Below, in pieces: positions 1-11,059 of a stretch of DNA of 64,000 nucleotides. The DNA is from Desmodus rotundus (lineage: Eukaryota; Chordata; Mammalia; Chiroptera; Phyllostomidae), in contig NC_071392.1 in the NCBI RefSeq assembly GCF_022682495.2, positions 108,366,896-108,430,895 on the forward strand, given 5' to 3'. The position numbers were made by a program, and so were the translations under genes. Within the stretch, counting starts at the first letter, position 1, and each line of letters opens with the position of its first letter. The notes below the pieces were generated by a model that was not told the DNA's origin, did not search any database, and was given only the letters and a program-made list of their open reading frames with translations.

Positions 1-630
1 ACCTTTCTCTAGAGAGTTTTCCCGTGAAGGCCTCTGACCTGTGTCTCAGACCACGCCTCCACTGGCCTTCAGAATTCCCTCCAGGTGCACCTGCGAGTGC
101 ACAGTCTGCCTGGGTTCAGGGAGGCGGTGAAAGCTCCTGCACAGAGGGGTGAGCCCAGGACCCATTTGAAAGTCTTTAGGTCTCTGGCTTTTGAGGTCTG
201 GACATGTGAAAAGAAAAGGAAAGAAAGAAAGAAGCTTATGTTTTGAAATAGGACAGACCACCCTTTGTGGGAGCTTCTCTGGGGATTTGTCCCTTTGTGC
301 AAGGAATGGAGGTCGTGTGTGTAGGCTCTTTAGGAGAAAACTGGCCCCAGGGGAAAAGAAAAAAAAGAACTTGTATCCCAGCTGACCCACCAGACCGACT
401 TTTCACTTTATTCTTTGTAACCTTCCTTAAGTCTCAAGCTCTGCCTTTAGTTTCCTTGACTGATTTCCAAACATATTTTTCTAGAAAGGTTCTGTCCTGC
501 CTAGTGATTCCACTGAGTAACCACTCACATTGTATTTCTAAAGATAGATCCCCACTCCTTTCCCTTGAGATGTCTTGCCCTTTCTTCTTGATAATCTTAC
601 TCTTGCCCAGTCAGTACAATGAATTAACAA
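1..630. other. Unrecognised non-coding sequence
   Basis: I recognise no gene or repeat family here. There is a short purine-rich GAAA tract near 209-235 and an A-rich patch near 352-367. Open frames exist on both strands (up to 128 codons) but overlap each other and have no recognisable protein content. Confidence 0.5.
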
Positions 631-960
631 AAGTCACTTTTCTAGTCCCCTGAGCACACAGAACTACAATTCCCAGCTTCCTTTGCAGTTAAATGGAGCC
701 ATGTGACTATTTCTGGGTAGTGTAATGTGTGTACCAGTAATGTAAGGACATTTTTGGCTGGTCTCTAAAGCCTCTTGAGAGGTTTATATTCTGTATTCTT
801 ATTGTGAAGATGAAGAGGATCCAGTGAAAATCCAGAAGCACCAGTTTACTGATGTAGTTGGATTCTTAGGTCACTGTACAAAGAAGAGCTACGTAGGACA
901 GCTGGCTGACTAGAGCATCTGGATCAGACTTTACACAAGTAGAAAATACAATTTATTCTG
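631..960 (+). mobile_element. Old LTR-like interspersed repeat fragment
   Basis: The stretch opens with ACTACAATTCCCAGCTTCC and GCCATGTGACTATTTCTGG, phrases I associate with old mammalian interspersed repeats. It continues with a diverged body resembling the 3' part of such an LTR (GGATTCTTAGGTCACTG, GACTTTACACAAG). The family name is uncertain and no terminal duplication is visible. Confidence 0.4.
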
Positions 961-1447
961 TTTATCTATTTAGATGTAGAAATTTATTGTTACTGTAGAA
1001 TGTTATTGTCAATTCTAACTACGCATAAAACACCTCATATTTCAAAACCCACTTAAAACAATCCCGTCTCTGTCTAGTTGTCTTGAGTACCACAGGTGAG
1101 ATTAATTCAGATACATGTCTTCCTCAAAAATGTCCTTATAGTGTGTTATAAAACATTTCCTCACATCCCTTCCTCTACCACTCATCTGAAAGCATTTCAA
1201 GGGCGGAGCTTTGTCGTATTTATATTTGTAAACTTATCTGGAACTGTATCTGGAACACTCTGGGATCTCCTAGGAAATGGTGGAATCTGCATTGAACCAC
1301 GGTCCCTCTGACCGAAGTCTGTATTCTTATATATTGCTTCTCGGAGGGACAGGCACCCAAGTTCAATGGACTTGAAGTGTAGGTCCAAGTCTCAACGGTC
1401 TGCTTCTGAGCAGTGAGCAGGTCCGAGGTCCTCAGAGAAGTACTTAG
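961..1447. other. Unrecognised non-coding sequence
   Basis: Unique-looking sequence, AT-rich at first. I see no repeat, gene or regulatory signature I can name. Confidence 0.45.
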
Positions 1448-1552
1448 CCGTATTTTGCCATGTATAATGTGCACTTTTTTGGCCCAATTTTTTTAGAGAA
1501 AAATAAGGGTGCACATTATACATGGGAGCACATTATAAGTGGCAAAATATGG
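1448..1552. mobile_element. Palindromic MITE-like element
   Basis: The left end reads CCGTATTTTGCCATGTATAA. The right end (1531-1552), read on the other strand, is CCATATTTTGCCACTTATAA, so the ~105-bp unit has near-matching terminal inverted repeats. A further inverted copy of the motif lies inside: CCATGTATAATGTGCAC at 1458-1474 is perfectly complementary to 1509-1525. This is the layout of a non-autonomous DNA transposon. I cannot name the family and see no clear target duplication. Confidence 0.55.
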
Positions 1553-1779
1553 TATATTTTCTCCCCCCCCCCCACATGCCGTGGACATGGCTACAGACAG
1601 TCAGCCAAAGGTGGGGATGGGTCTTTAGAAGGTATGGCCCAGCTTTCCAGAGAAGATGGCAAGAACCAGTTGGGAAGGATGCTGACCTCCCTGGATATCA
1701 ATGTTGAGAAGTGACCGAGATCCCCATTTCTGGAGACAGGACCGAGAGTCCCTGCCCAGACATTTTCTGGGCACACACT
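1553..1779. other. Unrecognised sequence with an 11-C run
   Basis: Contains a homopolymer of 11 C at 1563-1573, directly downstream of the palindromic element. Nothing else is recognised. Confidence 0.4.
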
Positions 1780-1844
1780 CTTTAGCTGGGTGTGTGTTTT
1801 CTCCTCTAGCCTGACTAGAGGAGAAAACACACACCCAGCTAAAG
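1780..1844. repeat. Perfect 30-bp inverted repeat with a 5-bp loop
   Basis: Arm one (1780-1809, beginning CTTTAGCTGGG) is the exact reverse complement of arm two (1815-1844, ending CCCAGCTAAAG), separated by CCTGA. All 30 positions pair. Pairing stops at the next base on each side (T1779, G1845). The sequence can form a long cruciform or, if transcribed, an RNA hairpin. Nothing shows that it is transcribed. Confidence 0.95.
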
Positions 1845-2425
1845 GGCTGCAGCAGGGCCCCCAGCAGAGGCCCGGGAGGACCCCTTTCATGCGGCTGTCT
1901 AGTCACTTTTCTGGGAAGTGTGTTGCATGCCTTTCTTGGGGTGGCGAAGTCCAAAACACAAAAGTGCACCCGCAGCAGTTTCCAAGATGTGCTTCTCTCT
2001 CTTTTTACTGTAACCGAAAGAACGTCAATGCATTTAGAAACCAGGGTGGTTTTCTTTAGATGGTCAAGTTATATTTTTACTTCCTCAGTTCACCTCATCT
2101 TCATTGGCCAAGAACTTATGAGAAAAAAAATGGAGAAGGATTATCCTGAATCATTTACCTAGAACTTGGACTGGATATAAACGAGTCAGAAGTCAATGTA
2201 ACTTCTAAAAACTCAGAAAGGTATGAGAATGTGGAAATGCAATCCTACATGGCTGTGAGGTTCCCAAGTGCAAAGACTGGTGCCGTGGTGCATGGACACA
2301 GAGAGAACCAATGGCTATTTGCACTAAGTCCTGGATGATCAGTCCCTGAACTACACCTTGCATATGTGTGCAATGTCTTCTTCTGTGTTTTAGGAAAAGG
2401 GTGAAGGGAGTCACCATTTACAGAG
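1845..2425. other. Unrecognised non-coding sequence
   Basis: No recognised repeat or gene. Overlapping open frames on both strands start near the inverted repeat. Their shared peptide strings arise only because the two hairpin arms are complementary. Confidence 0.45.
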
Positions 2426-2540
2426 TACCGACTGTGTGCTAGTTACTTCATTCATTTAATAACTGTGTACTAAGCGCTTACCATAAGCTGGCCACCAAGT
2501 TGAATGAGATTTAGTTCCTGATCATAAGGAGCTCAACGTA
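2421..2540 (-). mobile_element. L2 3'-end fragment (diverged)
   Basis: In plus orientation it contains GACTGTGTGCTAG, TTCATTCATTTAATAACTG and TAAGGAGCTCAACG. These resemble the reverse complement of the conserved L2 3' end (age-eroded 'tgtgccagg…catggagctta' phrases). Confidence 0.45.
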
Positions 2541-2545
2541 CCCAA

Positions 2546-4435
2546 TTCAATTCAATTTTTCTCTAGAAAGTTATTTACCATGTCTACTTCATGTTTTAAA
2601 TGGGTTTTTAATGCACAGAGGTTGTCAACCTAAATCACTGGAACCTGGAGCAAATACTTTGGCACTGGAGTCGAAGGTAGAAGAGGGAACCAAGGGTGTT
2701 CTTGCTAAGAAAGGGGGTTAGTTTTCACTTGCAGGTTTAGGTGGGGGTCTGAGAATCCCAGGGCACTAGAAAGTGGAGACAATTTAAGTCATCTTTCAGC
2801 TACTGTGTTTTCTGAATAGTGTTCTGTAGAACATCAGCCAGCAAGAAGCTCTGAGTGAGAGTGTGCTGTAATTAAAGATGTATGGAAAACTTTGTAGGTT
2901 ATATCACGGACATTTATAATTGCATGCTAATGACCTTAGAAGGTCTTACAGGAAAGAAAAAGAATCACGTTCCTGCTCCCCCACTCCCAAACCCGGGCAT
3001 CGCAGACTTATTCTACAATATGTTTTTTTGTTACTTAATACTTACCCGCAGTCCATGAATCTGGTACTTTTCTCATATTTCATACAACACAGAAGCAGCT
3101 TAACCTGGAATGCTACTCTGTCCAAGAGGAGTTTGCAATATAATGTATATTTATAATGTACATTAAAATTTTTTTTATTAATGTTTATATTTATTTTGGG
3201 CTTTAAGTCATTCATTGTGGATATTTTATAGTTAACTCTCAAAGATGTTATGGTGTGTTATGTGACATTATAAAATATATAATATTTACTATATCAAGTC
3301 ATATGATCGTCTGTATAACGGGGTGAAAACACTATATTAATTACTCATACCAGCATTCTGCTTAGGAAAAAAGGGGATCTGGCGAAGTTTTTTTGGGAGA
3401 AGATAAAACCCAAATGTATTGTTTATGGCACCATGGTCGGCAAAGAAACTGGGAGATGGATGAATAATGAGGTTTGGGGAGAAGGAACAAGAAAAGAAAT
3501 ATGTCGAGACAAGAAATATGCCCTGCATTAGGCAAGTGCCTGGTGTTCAAGTTTTAGAATTTTAATAGTTTTTAGGAGCTTGGCTAGTTCCAGCTTAACT
3601 TCAGCTCTTCGTGTTGCAATAACACAAAGCCCTGCTTCTTCCCCAAATTATTATCAAGGGTTTTTATACACTCACACACTTTGCATTAATGTTTAATTAG
3701 GTGGGAATTTAAAAGGGTTGTGTGGGTTGATGAAGAATAATGGGGTGAGCGTGGCCCAAACTGAAGTGTTCGGTGGAAGGGGGAGCCCAGAGGTCTCCAG
3801 GGATGTTGTGAGGTTCTGACAAAGCTCTGGATGTGCAATGGGGATTTCGTAGATTTTATCTACCTCTTACAGAGCAGGAAAAGGTAAATCCATATCGGAA
3901 TATATAAAGTGATGGTGGAGATAAAGAGAGATAAGAAGAATAGACATAATGATATTAAAGTAGAGGTCTTTATAGCACCTTCAGGATATTAATTTTTAAT
4001 TATAAATGCTTGGTAGCCTGGATGATTTGTAAGAAGTGGGCTCTGCTACCTGTTCTCAGGCCAGCAGTAGAAGAGGAATCACGAATCAATCTACAGGAGC
4101 CCCAGCAGCTGTCTGTGTCCAGAGTGAAAAGGGAGGGACAACCCAGCTTATCTGTTTTCTCTAGTCTTGCAATTTCCTTATAACTATGAAGTCCTGTTCT
4201 GGAAAGAGAAAGGCAGTTGTTAATGCACAAGATCGGGAGCAGTGACTCACTGGCATTGAGAAAGAAGAAGAGATACGCCAAGGCTTGGAGTTCAGTGTGG
4301 AGGGGCTGCAAAGAGTCCGGGTTGTATAAAACAAGGTCTGCTGTCTAGAATAAAGGAGGTGACAGTCCTTTTCTGCTCTGGACTGGCTAGTTCAACTCCT
4401 TTCTGGATTTGTGCTTCTTTCTGGGGCTTGGCCAC
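2546..4435. other. Unrecognised non-coding sequence, partly AT-rich
   Basis: A long interval with no family I recognise. An AT-rich block lies at about 3120-3320. Open frames of 60 to 100 codons occur on both strands without recognisable products. Confidence 0.4.
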
Positions 4436-4439
4436 TAGC

Positions 4440-4790
4440 AGTTCCCAGAACAATGCTCATAAAGTGAAGACCCGATCATGTCAGTTCATTGTTTAACAAC
4501 ATTCAATGGCTTCGCATTGCGCTGACAATAAATTGAGCCCCTCAAAACCTTTCCTTCTTCAGTTCTTTCCACGTACTGTTTGCCTGAATTGTTCTCCCTC
4601 TGCTAATTCTTCTCCTGCCTCAGTTGACTTCTGTACATCTATTTTATCTCGGATCAGATGTCACTTTTTCCGTTAAGCTTTCCTTGACCTCCAAGAGCAA
4701 GTTGTACTATCCATTCTTCTTCTACCTGCCTATGCCCTTCCTAGTATTTCATCCCTAACAGGGGACTCCACCCTACACTGGAATACGATC
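4440..4790 (+). mobile_element. L2 LINE fragment
   Basis: Plus-strand L2-like sequence in the expected order: GATCATGTCAGTTCATTGTT…CAATGGCTTC, then CTGCCTCAGTTGACTTCTG, then GATGTCACTTTTTCCG and CCTTGACCTCCAAGAG. The 3' terminal part is poorly preserved. Confidence 0.65.
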
Positions 4791-6325
4791 TGAAAAGTCC
4801 CTGAGGGAGATTCTCGGCCTGAGGAAGTGCGGGGGGATAGTGGGGCTGAGCAACAGCCTCCCGGGTAGCTTCTCTCCCCACGTTGGGCGGTCAGCGTGTT
4901 GGAATGGCATCAAGGATATTGTCAGTCTCTGGGTTGAGTGGAGTGTTACCTAATCCTCAGTCAGTGGTCTTTACACTGAAGCATATATACCTCTGAAGAT
5001 TTATGCGTATTTTCCCAAGAGATATATTGGATCATCAACTTCCATATGAACTCTTTCCCAATATTGGTCTAACCGAATTGGTCCTTGCACTTTTCCTTTT
5101 TATTTCACATGCTCTCATTTCCCGTGGGGGGAAAAAACCAAAATAGAACATACATTTTACCCATTAAGAATGTTATTATGATGCCTTCTACTAATGTGAA
5201 CAACTTCCAGGATAACAAACAAAGGGATAATTAACAAACAATTAAAATATTTTTGATGCTACATCACTGTGATTTTGTTACATAACTCAATTGTAGTAAA
5301 TTTGAGTAACAATAGTTAGAAAGAAGCTTCCATTTTTATGCACTCATTTTTGTAAACACATTTTCTGAGCCTTTAATGTCTATAAAAACAAATAAATGAA
5401 AAATAAAATTGATACTGAATCCTCTTCCTTTCATGTGATTAGTCATAATTATTCTCAGAAACATAAAAGCCTCATGGATCCCTCTCATTAAAAGATGCAT
5501 TTTCAATACAATTGTGTTATTTTTGTTTAATAAATATTTATCAAAATGTTTCATGTCTTCATTTTGTTTTAATCCATGGCCTAACAATAATAAAAATATC
5601 TCCCTATACAAAAAATATTTTAATACTTAGAACCTTATAGCCCTAAGAATTACAACCAAAACTTAAAAGTCAATTTACATACAGATTTCTGTAGCAGATA
5701 CATATGATCAACAAAAAGTTTTAAAGCATCAAATTATAGTCCATGAACTTGAAATGCTGTGGGGAAAGTGAAATGACACTGTTAGTTCACGGAGGAAAAG
5801 AGACATGCAAAGTATCTTACTGCTACACAAGGGCTTGCTCTTTTTCTTCCCATGGGTTAAGGTGGTTATGAAATTACTATGATTTTTTTTTAGAATCTAT
5901 TGATCATGTTTTAGTGAATGTTTTACAATTTTGTTGAAAAATGTCAACGTTTACAAATTACTAAAAGTGATATCCTTTGCAAGGAGGAGACCAAATTTTC
6001 AGAGTTCTTTTGGTGTGTGAGCAGGCATATACTTTGAAGTCGCTGCTCTTGGCACCCTGGGAAGGTAGCCCAGCTGTGCCTCTCCGTAAGGGTGTCACTG
6101 AGACCCCTGCTCAGAATGCCATTCTTGTCCATTGCTCCTGCTGCTGAGCATGCTCACATTGGGGAAGCTTCCTGGAGGTTGAGTCTTGAGTCCTCTTTAA
6201 TGGAACATCTCCCTACCCAGCCTGGCTAGGCGCGATGAGGCTGTCTTGGTAGACATTCTCAGACACCCCATGGTGCTTTCTCAGACCATTTATTTTGTTT
6301 CATAATCATGAATTACAAAGGGCTT
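4791..6325. other. Unrecognised non-coding sequence, AT-rich centre
   Basis: No repeat family or gene recognised. About 5100-5760 is AT-rich with runs such as TTTAATAAATATTTATC. It could be an old LINE remnant or unique sequence; I cannot decide. Confidence 0.35.
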
Positions 6326-6329
6326 GGCT

Positions 6330-6480
6330 GAAATCCAGATGGGCCATCAGACTGTAAGCACTGTGAGGACAGAGCCTTTGCCTGCTTATGCTCATCTTTT
6401 TCTCTCCAGCACCTGACCCAGGGCTTAGAGCTTGAGAGAAGCTTAATAATTGCTGAACAGATGGATGATGTGAGCAAACA
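6330..6480 (+). mobile_element. L2 3' end
   Basis: Contains the ordered L2 3' landmarks CTGTAAGCACTGTGAGGACAG, CTCTCCAGCACCTGACCCAG and TTAATAATTGCTGAACAGAT. This is the terminal part of L2 with its 'number-of-days' like ending eroded. Confidence 0.75.
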
Positions 6481-7155
6481 GAAAGCCTTTAACAGACCAG
6501 TCTCCTAAGAATAGCAATGCATTCGGGTCATTTGTATGTATGTGTTTTTCATTCTTTGTTTCCTTATTTTTAAGAAGAACTTGAAAGATTAACTGTGCAC
6601 TTGCCATGTGCCTCTGTATTTGGCTGTGTAACTTGCCCATGGAGGGCAGATACAAGTTAAAGGGTTTACTCAGTGGGACTGGGAACAATAATGGCTCTCC
6701 ATGGCGGGCAGACTTTTGATGTCACTTTAGGTACAGTGGAGTTGTCTTGTTGGAAAACAGGTGGTGGGGGCTGGGGACCTGGAGTGAGGGATTTGTCTAG
6801 ATACACCCTCCGAGGAAAGTCGTCTCTCCTCCCGAATCTAGGAGGTCTGTAGGTCACTCTTTCCATAATAACAGACACTGGGGCAGGGAGAAGAGATCTG
6901 GGACTATTCAAAATCATGCACATACAAAATACAAAAAGGAACAAATAAGAAGAAGACACACAGGGCTAGAAGCTTCTGCCATGGCAGCTGCGAGCATTTC
7001 TGCCTCTTGAATAAGTGAGGGGGCTCTTCTGAACACTGATGCGCTGCCGCAAGTCAGCGTGGGGTCTCCAGACAGAGACAACGAATTGAAGGCAAAACTT
7101 ACTCAAGGCGATGTGCTGGTGGCCAGCAGGGACACATCTGAGCATGACTTGGTGA
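6481..7155. other. Unrecognised non-coding sequence
   Basis: No repeat recognised. A minus-strand open frame at 6666-6959 (97 codons) starts with a hydrophobic stretch (LFLFVFCMCMIL) but has no recognisable domain, and no splice or promoter context supports it as a gene. Confidence 0.35.
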
Positions 7156-7164
7156 AACTCATGC

Positions 7165-7345
7165 TAACCGTGACTCTGCAGTTTCCAGCTGTGAAACTCT
7201 GGCAAATGACTTAACTTCTCTGAGTTTCAGCTTCCTCATTAGTAAAGTGGGATTTTGTAATACTCCTTAAATGAGAGAATGATTATGAAAGTTCTAGCTT
7301 CATAAGAGGTTATCCAGTAAATGCTTGTCAAAACTGTTGAAACAG
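7165..7345 (+). mobile_element. MIR SINE fragment
   Basis: Contains MIR landmarks in order: GCAAATGACTTAACTTCTCT, TCAGCTTCCTCATTAGTAAA, ATGAGAGAATGATTATGAAA and CCAGTAAATGCTTG. Confidence 0.75.
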
Positions 7346-7484
7346 AGATTTCTAGAATATGGCTGGTGCCTGCAGACCCATGAGCAGAGTTTGGAGAGTT
7401 GGCTAAATGAGATGACCCTTGGGTCCAACCATGCCATGGACGCATGTAAACTTATAAATATACGCAAGTCTCTTGGTCCAGGAT

Positions 7485-7715
7485 AGGACTTCTCAGTGTT
7501 GGCATTGTTAATATTTGGGGGTGGAAAACTCTTTACTGTGGGTGCTGGAGTGGGGTACATTGTAGCTGTTTAACATCATTCTTGGCCTCTGTTCACTAGA
7601 TGCAGTAGCACGTCCACCCAAGCTGTGACAACAAAAAAATGTCTCCAGACATTGCCAAGTGTCTCCTGCTGGGCAAACCTTTCCGTGGTTGGGAACCACA
7701 AGTTCAGAGGAGGGG
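7485..7715 (-). mobile_element. MER20-like hAT DNA transposon
   Basis: Reading the minus strand: a CCAACCACGG-like start, then GGCAATGTCTGGAGACATTT, TTGTCACAGCTTGGGTGG, TGCTACTGCATCTAGTG and GTTTAACATC-type phrases, as in MER20. It is a non-autonomous hAT-Charlie relative of about 230 bp. It appears nearly full length but diverged. Confidence 0.75.
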
Positions 7716-7904
7716 CCCCCATTCCGAAAACTCTGGTGTGCTTGTGGGGGTGGGGGAGGGGAGCGGTGGCTAAATATTAAATATGTGCATATCATAATAA
7801 GGCACACCTTGAGCTTTTTAAAAAAGACACCTCAAGTAATCTATTGTTCAAAAAATAAACTTTAGGAGGATGATGCCAACTTATATAAAACACTGAGGAT
7901 AGAT

Positions 7905-8075
7905 TTACTTCATAATGTTTCCTCACAGTACAATTGTCTATTTCCTGGGGTGTCTCCCATTGTAAACTTGTTGGGGAAAGGAGCTACTTCTGTTTTTATA
8001 CCTTTTAGGACATGGTACAGCACCTGGTCCACAGTTCTTGAATATAGGTGGTATTTATTGAATGAACGGATTTAT
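7905..8075 (+). mobile_element. L2 3' end
   Basis: Shows CATTGTAAACTTGTTGGGGA, GGTACAGCACCTGGTCCACA and GGTGGTATTTATTGAATGAA, the conserved ordered phrases of the L2 3' terminus. Confidence 0.65.
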
Positions 8076-8267
8076 TAAGAAGTCAGGTAACTCTAGTATA
8101 GCTTAGAAACCAACACGATGGCTCTTACAGACCTATTGAGTAAGAACATTGAATATAATATATGAAACATGATTCTTTTAATACTTGGCAAGTAGATTAA
8201 CTTAACTGAATAGTTATGGAGTTCAGAGATCCAACCTCAACCCTGACAATTGAGGCCAAATTCTTTA

Positions 8268-8340
8268 TGACTGGCTAAATGGATGGATGATGGATAAATG
8301 GATGGATGTATGTATGGATAGATGGGTGAATGGATAGAGA
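8268..8340. repeat. Imperfect GGAT/GGTA microsatellite
   Basis: Short array of ATGG/GGAT units with interruptions (ATGGATGGATGATGGATAAA and on). A tract of this kind may vary in length between individuals. Confidence 0.85.
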
Positions 8341-8424
8341 AGGATACAGGGTAAATAAAGATGTATACAAGCAATGCTTAGATATGGAGAAGAGTATGGA
8401 AAGAGAGTGTCACGCTGGAAGCAG

Positions 8425-8620
8425 CAGAAACTAACATCTACTGGAGGATTACTGAGTCCTAAATCCTGTATTGATGTTTGACATATGTTATCACATTTAA
8501 TCCTCATAAGGATGAAGATCTGATTATGTCCATGTTAAAACTAACACTTAGAGATATTAAGCAACCCACTGAGGATGGAAGGGTGGGTCTAGGAGCCCAG
8601 TCCTAACTGTCTCAAATATC
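8425..8620 (-). mobile_element. MIR SINE fragment
   Basis: Reverse-oriented MIR: CATATGTTATCACATTTAAT with CCTCATAAGGATGAAG, then CACTTAGAGATATTAAGCAA, ending in TCTAGGAGCCCAGTCC. The order matches the minus strand of MIR. Confidence 0.65.
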
Positions 8621-9165
8621 CAAAGTGATCTCCACTCACACAGTTTTACAGGCATCTCCCCCATCCAAAATGGGGAGCAAAGACCCATGAGGAACTCATG
8701 ACTTGGCCTCCTAGCCCCGCCTGTCTCCCAACGTGGTCAGTGCAGCCTGGCCCCAGCTATAACCTGGCACTTCCATAACAGATCCTTCTGCTGCATGAAG
8801 CTGCAGTGTCGACAGGTTGCCCAACCACACACAGAGGCCCCCACATTGTCAGAAGCTCAAGGCAGATGAGTGATAACCGGAATTGCCTCTCACTGCGAGT
8901 ACAAGCTACCTGTGGCCATGTTCGTCATCAGGGGAAGAGATGCCTCTTTTCATCAGAAACGTATCACTCACCAGTCAAGCCAGGAACTGAATACAGATGG
9001 CAAAACAACCTTAATTCTCTCCTGCCCCATCCGCCATGTGTGCATTTTAACATATACTTTTACATGATTCCAGCACCATTCTGGGGAGAGCATTCTCAGA
9101 GACCCATGAACTCCACAATAAGTTTTCAGCTACACCTGGCATTTTGCAGTGAGACCTGCACTCGG
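8621..9165. other. Unrecognised non-coding sequence
   Basis: No repeat family recognised. The 163-codon plus-strand open frame at 8806-9297 begins here, but its last third is translated from an L2 remnant, so I do not treat it as a gene. Confidence 0.4.
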
Positions 9166-9169
9166 TCAT

Positions 9170-9425
9170 TTCATAAGTCAAATACGCTTGTTAGGTTTCT
9201 AGTATATGTCAGACACTGTGCTCAGAGTGGGAACGAGACAGACAAGAGCACGGAGCTTGCATTCTGGTGGGAGGGGATAAAACCAAACAAAACATGAAGA
9301 GAGTCTCAGGAAAATAATGTGGGTGATGGGACAGAGAAGTGATCGGGCGTGGGCAGAGCTGTATAAATTTAGGTGATCAGGGAAGACTGTTCCAGGATGA
9401 CGTGTGTGAAGTGCTCTGGTTGAAC
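9170..9425 (-). mobile_element. L2 3'-end fragment
   Basis: Contains TATGTCAGACACTGTGCTCA, ACGAGACAGACAAGAGCACG and GAGCTTGCATTCTGGTGGG, then GGGAAGACTGTTCCAGGATG. These are the reverse complement of the L2 3' region in the right order. Confidence 0.7.
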
Positions 9426-9694
9426 CCCTTGGCGAGGAGGTTGTGGCACAAACTGGGCCTTTGAAAATCCCCAGGTTTAGAACTTAGGGCTGTGACTGTC
9501 TTGCTGCACCTGTATCAACTTATAGGGTCAAGTATATAAATTAGAGAGAAAAGTGAGAGGACAAGAAAGAGAAAGCAAAGTTGTCATAGACTGCAGAAAG
9601 TTTGAGGAGAATCAGGTCTAAGATGAAAACTTTGGCTCCTGCGGAAAAGGGAAGGAAATGTAAGACACAGAAGGAAAGTGAACTAATAATTAGT

Positions 9695-9925
9695 ATCATT
9701 AATTGCTTAGTATCAGATAGTGTGCTAAATGTTTGAACATATGTGGCTTGATTAAGTTCTTTTGAAAAGCAAACAAACCAAGCAACCCCCATGATATATC
9801 ATCATATCCATGATGGAGAAACTGAGGTCTAGGAAATTTAAATCGTTTCTTTTTGGTCATCCTGCTGTAGCAGGAGGGATTCAAACCTAGTTTTTTTGTC
9901 CCTAAAAGGCATTCCTTGTCCATGA
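9695..9925 (-). mobile_element. MIR SINE
   Basis: Minus-oriented MIR: AGATAGTGTGCTAAATGTTT, GATGGAGAAACTGAGGTCTA, and GGAGGGATTCAAACCTAG near the tRNA-like end. Nearly the whole element can be traced. Confidence 0.7.
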
Positions 9926-9929
9926 TATA

Positions 9930-10520
9930 ACTATATCCCTATGAGCAGCTGAGTATTTTGTTTGGGGTAGAGTATATGTAAAACTTCATGGGGTTAAGAA
10001 GGAAGAGGGTGTCTAAACTGTTCTCAGAGCTGAAACATTTGGTGAGGAAGGGAAAGAGAATGGGCAGAAATAGCTTGAATGGGTAGGTGCCAGAATTCAG
10101 ATTTCATTGAGTACATCTAGCAAATGTTGAATTGTTACAATATCCACTCTCAGAATGTGAAAACTGGGTTATTGATTACTTCCCCTTCCATTTGGATCCA
10201 TAAATCTGTTTTAGCCCCCAAACTTGAAGACAAGGGTCATTAACTTTTAAAGAACAGGTCATATGTGCACAGGGTAACAAACTCAGACAGTGTAATGCAT
10301 TATATGGTGGAAAATAAGTCTCCCTTCTCCCCCTGTCTCCACATGTCACCCCTTGATCCACCACTGTTATCAGTTAAGGAGCATTTTAAATGTTAAATGT
10401 GAGTACGAGCACTCACAAGCCTTGTTATTTTAGAGGGTCTACTGTACCTTTCTAAGCCTAATTTATTCATTAATTATACACATAGTGCCTATTAGTGGCA
10501 AAGGCTTAGTTTCTTTTTCT
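9930..10520. other. Unrecognised non-coding sequence
   Basis: No family or gene recognised. Short open frames on the minus strand have no identifiable product. Confidence 0.4.
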
Positions 10521-10523
10521 GTA

Positions 10524-10955
10524 TGTCTTCTATTGTCTTGTAACAAATTATTACACACTTAGTGTCTTGAAACAACACAATTTATTATTTTATAGTTTTG
10601 GACATCAGAAGCCCACAATGAGGTGGAAGCTCTAGTGGAGGATCAGTTTCCCTGCCTTTCCCAACTTCTAGAAACTGTCTGGATTTCTTGGCTCCTGGTC
10701 CCTTCTTCCAACTTCCAAGTCAGCAACAAAACATCTTCAAATCTTTCTCTCTTAGGCTCTGATTCTCTTGCCTCCTTTTTTTTTCTTATAAGGATGTTTG
10801 TGATTAGATTGGGCCAACCTGGGTAATCTAGAATATCTCCCCATCTCAAGATTCTTCACTTAACCATCTCTTCAAAATCTGTTTTTCCTAGGTTCCATGG
10901 GATAGAATGTGGGCACCTTTGAGGGGCTATTATTCAGCCTATCAGACCTTCCACA
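10524..10955 (-). mobile_element. MLT1-type MaLR LTR
   Basis: Plus-strand text runs TCTTGTAACAAATTATTACA, CTTGAAACAACACAATTTAT, GATTAGATTGGGCCAACCTG, GGTTCCATGGGATAGAATG and ends near GGGGCTATTATTCAGCC. This is the reverse complement of an MLT1-type solitary LTR from an ancient mammalian LTR retroelement. No internal coding sequence is attached. It is of full LTR length (about 430 bp) and diverged. Confidence 0.7.
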
Positions 10956-11059
10956 ATGGAAATAATATACATGTCCAGGTTCATAAAATATTGTATCTCC
11001 TAAGTAAGTTATAATTCATCCAGTTCTCTCCATCCCATTGAGTCCACACCCACATAATT

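Noticed and set aside
8806..9297. 163-codon plus-strand open frame
   Set aside because: The end is translated from an L2 remnant and the rest has no known domain.
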